Of a stretch of DNA of 5,104 nt, positions 1-4,671 are shown one piece after another. A program made the position numbers and the translations under genes. Source of the DNA: Thermoleophilaceae bacterium (lineage in GTDB: Bacteria > Actinomycetota > Thermoleophilia > Solirubrobacterales > Thermoleophilaceae); NCBI GenBank assembly GCA_013813135.1, contig JACCSF010000051.1, positions 1 to 5,104 of the forward strand. Direction: 5' to 3'. Under the pieces are notes generated by a model. That model had not been told where the DNA came from. It saw only the letters and a list, made by a program, of their open reading frames with translations, and did not search any database. Numbering within the stretch: the stretch's first letter is position 1; every line of letters starts with the position of its first letter.

Positions 1-1124
1 CGGCTGCGGCGGCCGCCGACAGCGCCGGCCACTCGGCCTGCAGCGGCGCCGCGGTGATCGCCGTCGACGATCCGCTCGCCGCGCTGCACGCACTGGCGCG
101 CGCCTGGCGGCACGAGCTGGGGGCGAAGGTCTTCGCCGTCACGGGCTCCACCGGCAAGACCTCCACCAAGGACATCCTCGCCGCGCTGCTGCGCCCGCGC
201 CTCGTGACGCACGCTTCGCGCGAGAACTGGAACACCGAGATCGGGCTGCCGCTGACGATCCTCGGGGCGGCGCGCGGAACCGAGGCGCTCGTGCTCGAGA
301 TGGCGATGCGCGGCGAGGGGCAGATCGCCGACCTGGTGGCGGTCGCCGAGCCCGACGTGGGCGTGATCGTCAACGTGGGACCCGTCCACCTCGAGCTGCT
401 CGGCACGGTCGAACGGGTGGCCGCCGCAAAGGCCGAGCTGATCCGCGACCTGCACTGCGGGGCCGCCTGCGTGGTGCCCGCCAGCGAGCCGCTGCTGGAC
501 GCCCACCTGCGCCGCGGCGAGCTCGACACCTGGACGTTCGGCCCTGGCGGCGAGGTGCGGCTGCTGGCCTTCGACGCCGGCCGCGCCGAGATCGAGGCGC
601 GCCAAGAGACCGTGCAGCTCGAGCTCGGCTACTCGGAACCTCACAACCTGCTCAACACGCTGGCGGCGGTGGCAGCGGCCCGGGCGCTCGACGTGCCGGT
701 CGGAGGCAGCGTGAGCGTGCGTTTCTCGTCGCTGCGCGGCGAGGTGGTGGAGCTGCCAGGCGGCGTCACCGTGGTGAACGACTGCTACAACGCCAACCCG
801 ATGTCGATGCGGGCGGCCCTGGATCACCTCGCGGCGAGCGCCGCGCCGCGCCGGGTGGCGGTGCTGGGGGCGATGGCCGAGCTGGGCGAGGGCTCCGAGC
901 GCTACCACCGCGAGATCGGCTCCCACGCCGCCGCGCTGGGCATCGACGTGCTCGTTGTGGTGGGGGAGGGCGCGCTCGGATACACGGAGGAGTTCGAGGG
1001 CGAGACGCACCCCGTCGCCACGCCCGAGGAAGCGGCAGCGCTACTCGAGGAGGTGGCCCAGCCGGGCGACCGCGTGCTGATCAAGGGGTCCCGCTCGGTG
1101 GGCCTGGAACGGGTGCTCGCTTAG
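1..1124 (+). CDS. murF: UDP-N-acetylmuramoyl-tripeptide--D-alanyl-D-alanine ligase (MurF), 5'-partial
   Basis: Cytoplasmic ATP-dependent ligase that adds D-Ala-D-Ala to UDP-MurNAc-tripeptide, the last soluble step of peptidoglycan precursor synthesis. The frame is open from the first complete codon (position 3) to the TAG at 1122-1124, giving 373 visible residues. The N-terminal substrate-binding domain (roughly 60-85 residues) lies outside the window. The GTG at 54 is an internal valine in the conserved stretch VIAVDDPLAAL, not the start. Visible motifs are the P-loop TGSTGKT (141-161), ENWNTEIGLPLTIL (222-263), the Glu of VLEMAMRG (297-299), the His of VGPVHLE (387-389), the probable carbamylated Lys of AAAKAEL (429-431), HNLLNTLAA (from 642), NDCYNANP (777-800) and KGSRSVGLERV (1083-1115). 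One deviation is GAMAELG, where GDM-ELG is usual (Ala at 870-872). murF is followed by mraY after 47 bases. Identity is clear from motifs and neighbours. Confidence 0.96.
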   Translation, partial: AAAAADSAGHSACSGAAVIAVDDPLAALHALARAWRHELGAKVFAVTGSTGKTSTKDILAALLRPRLVTHASRENWNTEIGLPLTILGAARGTEALVLEMAMRGEGQIADLVAVAEPDVGVIVNVGPVHLELLGTVERVAAAKAELIRDLHCGAACVVPASEPLLDAHLRRGELDTWTFGPGGEVRLLAFDAGRAEIEARQETVQLELGYSEPHNLLNTLAAVAAARALDVPVGGSVSVRFSSLRGEVVELPGGVTVVNDCYNANPMSMRAALDHLAASAAPRRVAVLGAMAELGEGSERYHREIGSHAAALGIDVLVVVGEGALGYTEEFEGETHPVATPEEAAALLEEVAQPGDRVLIKGSRSVGLERVLA

Positions 1125-1168
1125 TGGCCTCTCCAAAGCGGGCCAGGATCTCGCGGAGAGACCACTAG
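1121..1168 (+). promoter_or_regulatory. Hairpin covering the murF stop and the mraY Shine-Dalgarno
   Basis: The arms 1121-1134 (TTAGTGGCCTCTCC) and 1155-1168 (GGAGAGACCACTAG) pair over 14 positions with one mismatch (C1128/A1161) and one terminal G-U wobble. Within the 20-base loop, GCGGG (1138-1142) can pair with CTCGC (1150-1154), extending the stem past an AAA bulge. The 5' arm contains the murF TAG and the 3' arm contains the mraY Shine-Dalgarno. Folded, the structure would block mraY initiation; a ribosome finishing murF would open it. There is no T-tract after it, so it is not an intrinsic terminator. The pairing is seen in the sequence; the regulatory role is inferred. Confidence 0.6.
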
Positions 1169-1186
1169 CCCATGGGCGAGATCCTG
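1144..1186 (+). promoter_or_regulatory. Second inverted repeat presenting the mraY Shine-Dalgarno and ATG in its loop
   Basis: CAGGATCTCGC (1144-1154) is the exact reverse complement of GCGAGATCCTG (1176-1186), which covers mraY codons 2-5. The 21-base loop (1155-1175) contains the Shine-Dalgarno GGAGAG and the ATG. The 5' arm sits in the loop of the upstream hairpin (1121-1168), so the two stems either alternate or form a pseudoknot with no spacer between 1154 and 1155. As an alternative fold it would leave the initiation region accessible, although a stable stem in the first codons could also slow initiation. The complementarity is seen directly; the function is inferred. Confidence 0.5.
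1155..1160 (+). promoter_or_regulatory. Ribosome binding site of mraY
   Basis: GGAGAG lies 11 bases upstream of the ATG at 1172, slightly longer than the optimal spacing. It is the only good Shine-Dalgarno candidate before mraY and supports the ATG at 1172 over the internal ATG at 1196, which would remove half of the first membrane helix. It lies wholly inside the 3' arm of the 1121-1168 hairpin. Confidence 0.7.
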
Positions 1187-2149
1187 ATTGGGGGCATGGC
1201 CTCCCTGCTCATCTGCATGTTCCTGGGGCCGCGCTTCATCGAGTACCTGCGCCTGAAGGAGTTCGGCCAGCACATCCGCGAGGAGGGCCCGGCCGGGCAC
1301 CACGGCAAGGCCGGCACGCCGACGATGGGCGGGCTGGCGATCTTCCTCGCCGTGTGCGTGCCGTTCTTGATCCTGGGTGACTACCGCGCCGCGAGCCTGT
1401 GCGTGCTCGGGACGGCGCTCGCGATGGCCGGGCTCGGCTTCATCGACGATCTGACCAAGCTGCGCAAGCGCCGCTCGCTCGGGGTCTCGGGCAAGACCAA
1501 GCTGCTGGTGCAGGCGCTGACCGCGATCGCCCTCTGGGTGGCGGTGACCGAGTACCTGGGCTTCCCGGACACGCTCGACCTGCGCGTGGTGGACGCGTCC
1601 GTCAACCTCGGCATCGGCTACCCGGTGCTGATCTTCCTCGTGCTGGCGGGCTCCACCAACGGCGTGAATCTCACCGACGGACTGGACGGGCTGGCGGCCG
1701 GCTGCGCCGCGATCGTCTTCCTCGCGTTCACCGCGATGACCTTCATCACGACAGGCGACGTCCAGAAGGACCTGGCGCTGCTGTGCGCCTGCCTGGTCGG
1801 AGCCTGCGTCGGCTTCCTCTGGTTCAACTCGTTCCCGGCGTCGGTATTCATGGGGGACACCGGCTCGCTCGGCCTGGGCGGCGCGATCGCCGCGATGGCC
1901 GTGGTGACGCACACGGAGGTGCTGCTCGTCCTGATCGGCGGCATCTTCGTGATCGAGGCGCTCTCGGTAGTGATCCAGGTGATCGCCTTCCAGCGCTTCC
2001 GCAAGCGCGTCTTCCTGATGGCGCCGATCCACCACCACTTCGAACTGCTGGCGTGGTCGGAGACGAAGATCATCCTGCGCTTCTGGATCGTCGCCGCGAT
2101 CTGCTCGGCGATCGGCTTCACGCTCTACCAGCAGTCGATCACGCCTTGA
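1172..2149 (+). CDS. mraY: Phospho-N-acetylmuramoyl-pentapeptide transferase (MraY)
   Basis: Polytopic inner-membrane enzyme that transfers phospho-MurNAc-pentapeptide from UDP to undecaprenyl phosphate, forming lipid I. It has 325 residues, in the normal family range. Hydrophobic segments fit the ten-helix fold, from about residues 4-20 to 302-320. Family motifs are all present: KAGTPTMGG (46-54), the Asp pair in GFIDD (D92, D93), NGVNLTDGLDGL (163-174), the Mg-binding catalytic Asp in FMGDTGS (D229, matching E. coli D267), and the triple His in MAPIHHHFE (287-289). All catalytic residues are intact, so the enzyme should be active. The start is ATG with GGAGAG 11 bases upstream, and initiation may be controlled by the overlapping hairpins described separately. 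The stop TGA overlaps the murD TTG start. Confidence 0.98.
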   Translation: MGEILIGGMASLLICMFLGPRFIEYLRLKEFGQHIREEGPAGHHGKAGTPTMGGLAIFLAVCVPFLILGDYRAASLCVLGTALAMAGLGFIDDLTKLRKRRSLGVSGKTKLLVQALTAIALWVAVTEYLGFPDTLDLRVVDASVNLGIGYPVLIFLVLAGSTNGVNLTDGLDGLAAGCAAIVFLAFTAMTFITTGDVQKDLALLCACLVGACVGFLWFNSFPASVFMGDTGSLGLGGAIAAMAVVTHTEVLLVLIGGIFVIEALSVVIQVIAFQRFRKRVFLMAPIHHHFELLAWSETKIILRFWIVAAICSAIGFTLYQQSITP

Positions 2150-3408
2150 GCGTTGGGCGCTCCTCACGTCCGCCGCTGCCCGAGGGGCCGTATCTGATCG
2201 TCGGGCTGGCTCGCTCCGGAGTGGCCGCCGCGCGCATGCTGCGTGGCCACGGTGAGGTGCTGGCCGCCGACAGCGGCAGCCCCGAGCTGCCCGACGACGT
2301 CGAGGCGCAGCTCGGCAGCGACGGGCTCGCCCTGCTCGAGCGGGCGGCGTGCGTGGTGAAGAGCCCGGGCGTGCCGAACGAGGCGCCGGCGATCGTGCGC
2401 GCCCGTGAGCGCGGCGTGCCTGTGATGGGCGAGCTGGAGCTGGCCTGGCGGCTGCTCCCGAACCGCTTCGTCGCGGTCACCGGAACCAACGGGAAGACCA
2501 CCACCGTGGAGCTGCTCGGAGCGATCTGGCGCGCGGCGCGGCTGCCCGTCGCCGTGGCCGGCAACGTCGGGACACCCCTTTCCGCGCTGGTGGGTGAGGT
2601 GGAGCCGGACGCCACGATCGTGTGCGAGGTGTCGAGCTTCCAGGCCGAGGATTCCGCTGAGTTGGCTCCCGACACAGCCCTGCTGCTGAACCTGACCGAG
2701 GACCACCTCGATCGCCACGGCAGCCTCGAGGCCTATCGCGAGGCCAAGCTGTGCCTGTTCGCCCGGCAGACGCCCGAGCAGGTCGCCGTCGCCCCGCCCG
2801 GCATCGAGCTGCCGGGCCGGGCACGCAGGCTCGACTTCGGCGACCCGGCCGGCCTGCCGCTCGATCCGGGCGAGATCCGGCTGCGCGGCGCCCACAACCT
2901 CGAGAACGTGATGGGCGCAGCGGCCGCCGCGTTCGCCGCGGGGCTGCCGCCCGAGGCCGTCGCCGAGGCGCTGCGCAGCTTCGCCGGCGTGCCGCACCGG
3001 CTCGAGGAGGTGGGAACGGTCCGCGGGGTGCTCTACGTGAACGACTCGAAGGCCACCAACGTGTCCTCCGCCGCCCGCGGCATCGAGTCCTTCGACGGGG
3101 GCGTGCACGCGATCCTCGGCGGCAGCCTCAAGGGCGGCGGCTTCGAGGGGTTGCGCGAGCCCGTGGCGGCGCGCTGTCGCGCGTGCTACCTGATCGGGGA
3201 GGCGGCCGAGCGGCTGGCCGCCGACCTCCGCGACGCGGGCGTGCCGCTCCACCGCTGCGGGAAGCTCGAGGCCGCCGTCGAGGCGGCCCGGGCGGCCGCC
3301 GAGCCTGGAGAGGTCGTGCTGCTTTCACCCGCGTGCGCGTCGTACGACCAGTTTCGGGACTACGAGCAGCGCGGCGACCGTTTTCGCGCCCTCATCCCGC
3401 CTGCATGA
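2146..3408 (+). CDS. murD: UDP-N-acetylmuramoylalanine--D-glutamate ligase (MurD)
   Basis: Cytoplasmic ligase that adds D-Glu to UDP-MurNAc-L-Ala using ATP; 420 residues, slightly short of the usual 430-450. The N-terminal Rossmann-like domain opens with YLIVGLARSG (16-25) and contains VVKSPGVP (70-77). The central ATPase domain has P-loop TGTNGKTTT (112-120), AGNVGTP (138-144), EVSSFQ (161-166), NLTEDHLDRH (182-191) and the probable carbamylated Lys in REAKLCLF (K201, matching E. coli K198). The C-terminal domain has HNLENV (250-255), PHRLEEV (283-289), NDSKATN (299-305), GGSLKGG (325-331) and SPACASYDQF (394-403). TTG at 2146 is chosen because it overlaps the mraY stop as TTGA and sits just ahead of the Rossmann motif. 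The next in-frame ATG/GTG (2221) would delete that motif. No Shine-Dalgarno is visible, so expression probably depends on coupling to mraY. SSFQA replaces the commoner SSFQL. Confidence 0.95.
   Translation: MSVGRSSRPPLPEGPYLIVGLARSGVAAARMLRGHGEVLAADSGSPELPDDVEAQLGSDGLALLERAACVVKSPGVPNEAPAIVRARERGVPVMGELELAWRLLPNRFVAVTGTNGKTTTVELLGAIWRAARLPVAVAGNVGTPLSALVGEVEPDATIVCEVSSFQAEDSAELAPDTALLLNLTEDHLDRHGSLEAYREAKLCLFARQTPEQVAVAPPGIELPGRARRLDFGDPAGLPLDPGEIRLRGAHNLENVMGAAAAAFAAGLPPEAVAEALRSFAGVPHRLEEVGTVRGVLYVNDSKATNVSSAARGIESFDGGVHAILGGSLKGGGFEGLREPVAARCRACYLIGEAAERLAADLRDAGVPLHRCGKLEAAVEAARAAAEPGEVVLLSPACASYDQFRDYEQRGDRFRALIPPA
2148..2162 (+). repeat. Small hairpin at the mraY/murD junction
   Basis: GAGCG (2148-2152) pairs perfectly with CGCTC (2158-2162) around a TTGGG loop, immediately after the TTG start of murD. 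It is only five base pairs, so chance is a serious alternative in GC-rich DNA. Such a structure just downstream of a weak start with no Shine-Dalgarno could slow the terminating mraY ribosome and favour reinitiation; that is inference. Confidence 0.3.
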
Positions 3409-3419
3409 ATCCGGGCGGG
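3396..3419 (+). repeat. Hairpin enclosing the murD stop codon
   Basis: CCCGCCTG (3396-3403) pairs with CGGGCGGG (3412-3419) over eight positions with one T-G wobble. The eight-base loop contains the murD TGA (3406-3408). No T-tract follows, so it is not a convincing intrinsic terminator, and the ftsW Shine-Dalgarno lies just outside it. It could mark an mRNA processing or stability point, or be a by-product of GC-rich sequence. Confidence 0.35.
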
Positions 3420-3425
3420 CGCGTC

Positions 3426-3431
3426 GAAGGA
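3426..3431 (+). promoter_or_regulatory. Ribosome binding site of ftsW
   Basis: GAAGGA is seven bases upstream of the ATG at 3439. This spacing picks 3439 over the out-of-frame ATG at 3432, which touches the site and is not in the FtsW frame. Confidence 0.75.
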
Positions 3432-3438
3432 ATGCCGG

Positions 3439-4671
3439 ATGGCTGCGCGCGCCGCCCGCAAGCGACCGGTCGAGTACTCGATCCTGTACACCGCCACCCT
3501 CTGCCTGCTGGCGTTCGGCGCGGTCATGGTCTATTCCGCGAGCTCCGCCGAGTCGCTGCTGAGCGGCACGGGCGACCCGTCCTTCTACCTCAAGCGCTAC
3601 CTGATCTGCGGGCTGCTCGGCCTGGTGGTCATGCACTTCGCCTCGAGAAACGGGCTGAAGGTGATTCGGGGGCTCACGCCGGTGCTGCTGATCGCGTCGT
3701 TCGTCCTGACCGTCGCCGTGATGCTGCCCGGGCTGGGGGTGACGGTGAACGGCGCGACCCGCTGGCTCGGCGCCGGCCCGCTTCAGTTCCAGCCCTCGGA
3801 GCTGCTCAAGGTGTCGCTCGTCCTGTACGCGGCCCAGTTACTCGCGGCGCGCCCGCGTGCGACCAAGACGCTGGGCGGCCTCTTCAACCCGCTGCTGATC
3901 GTGGTCGGGGTGGCCTGCCTGCTGCTGCTCAAGCAGCCGGACATGGGCACGGCGCTGGTGATCTGCCTCGCGATCGGCACGCTGCTTGTGGCCGCCGGCA
4001 CGCCCGTGCGGCTGCTGGGAGGGATCTTCGGGACGCTCGTCGGGCTGGCCATCGTGGTCGCGCTGATCGAGCCCTACCGCCGCGAGCGGCTCACGTCGTT
4101 CCTGGATCCCTTCTCGGACGCCGGCGACACGGGCTTCCAGGCCGTCCAGGCGCTGACCGCGATCGGCTCGGGCGGCTTCTTCGGGGTGGGCCTCGGCGAA
4201 TCGGTGCAGAAGATCTTCTACCTGCCCGAGGCGCACACGGACATGATCCTGGCGATCATCGGCGAGGAGCTCGGGCTGATCGGGATCCTGGGCGTGATCG
4301 GGCTGTACGGGATGATCGGCTACGCCGGCCTGCGCGCCGCGAAGCTCGCGGGCGACCTGCACTCCAAGCTGCTCGCCGCCGGGATCACCTCGCTGATCCT
4401 GTGCCAGGCGACGCTCAACTTCTTTGCCGTGCTCGGCATGGCACCGCTCACCGGCGTGCCGTTGCCGTTCCTCTCGTACGGGAGCACGAACCTGGTCGTC
4501 CTGATGGGCGCGATGGGCCTGCTCCTGAACGTGGCGGCCACCGGTGGCCGGGCCCGCCGGGCGCGCGGGAAGCCGCGCCTTGAGGCGATCGAGGGAGGAC
4601 GCGATGCCCAGGATCGTGATCGCCGCGGGCGGCACGGCGGGGCACGTCGTGCCGGCGCTCGCGGTCGCTGA
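3439..4671 (+). CDS. ftsW: Septal peptidoglycan glycosyltransferase, SEDS family (FtsW)
   Basis: Polytopic membrane protein of the SEDS family that polymerises lipid II at the division site with a partner class B PBP (FtsI type, not in the window). It has 410 residues. Features in order: a short basic N-terminus (1-11); first helix running into MVYSASSAESLL (30-41); NGATRWL (104-110) and QFQPSELLKVS (116-126); KQPDMGTALV (165-174); the extracellular loop RRERLTSFLDPF (214-225); SGGFFGVGLG (244-253); the catalytic-type Asp in LPEAHTDM (D268, matching the essential Asp of RodA/FtsW); and PLPFLSYGSTNLV (341-353). The last helix ends near 365, and a basic tail follows. The context inside dcw favours FtsW over RodA. 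The last 22 codons overlap murG in another frame, an unusually long overlap. SYGST replaces the common SYGGS/SYGGT. Confidence 0.95.
   Translation: MAARAARKRPVEYSILYTATLCLLAFGAVMVYSASSAESLLSGTGDPSFYLKRYLICGLLGLVVMHFASRNGLKVIRGLTPVLLIASFVLTVAVMLPGLGVTVNGATRWLGAGPLQFQPSELLKVSLVLYAAQLLAARPRATKTLGGLFNPLLIVVGVACLLLLKQPDMGTALVICLAIGTLLVAAGTPVRLLGGIFGTLVGLAIVVALIEPYRRERLTSFLDPFSDAGDTGFQAVQALTAIGSGGFFGVGLGESVQKIFYLPEAHTDMILAIIGEELGLIGILGVIGLYGMIGYAGLRAAKLAGDLHSKLLAAGITSLILCQATLNFFAVLGMAPLTGVPLPFLSYGSTNLVVLMGAMGLLLNVAATGGRARRARGKPRLEAIEGGRDAQDRDRRGRHGGARRAGARGR
4584..4624 (+). repeat. Short inverted repeat flanking the murG initiation region
   Basis: GGCGATC (4584-4590) is the exact reverse complement of GATCGCC (4618-4624), and an extra G-T wobble (4591/4617) is possible. 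The murG Shine-Dalgarno and ATG lie in the loop between the arms, the same arrangement as the second stem at mraY. Seven base pairs with a 25-base loop could well arise by chance here. Confidence 0.3.
4593..4598 (+). promoter_or_regulatory. Ribosome binding site of murG
   Basis: GGGAGG lies five bases before the ATG at 4604, the strongest Shine-Dalgarno in the window. It fixes the murG start and lies inside the ftsW coding sequence, so murG can be initiated independently of the ftsW stop, 68 bases downstream. Confidence 0.85.

Noticed and set aside
54..1124. GTG at 54 as the start of MurF
   Set aside because: The frame stays open to the window edge and the codon lies inside conserved MurF sequence; starting here would lose the N-terminal substrate-binding domain.
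1121..1168. Intrinsic transcription terminator after murF
   Set aside because: The stem is strong but is followed by CCCATGGGC, not a T-run, and it contains the mraY Shine-Dalgarno; a terminator here would cut a conserved operon.
1399..2145. Upstream extension of the MurD frame through mraY
   Set aside because: The extension is Arg/Gly/Asp-rich shadow sequence of mraY; MurD homology begins just after the TTG at 2146.
1121..2167. Long antisense open frame opposite mraY (348 codons)
   Set aside because: Low-complexity Arg/His/Glu/Gln-rich product with no domain; it is the antisense shadow expected of GC-rich coding DNA and mirrors mraY almost exactly.
2164..3252. Long antisense open frame opposite murD (362 codons)
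   Set aside because: Composition of a shadow frame with no recognisable motif or ribosome binding site.
3432..3434. ATG at 3432 as the ftsW start
   Set aside because: It is out of the FtsW frame and too close to the Shine-Dalgarno.
2751..4583. 610-codon + strand open frame across murD and ftsW
   Set aside because: Out of frame with both genes, Arg/Gly/Ala-rich throughout and without motifs.
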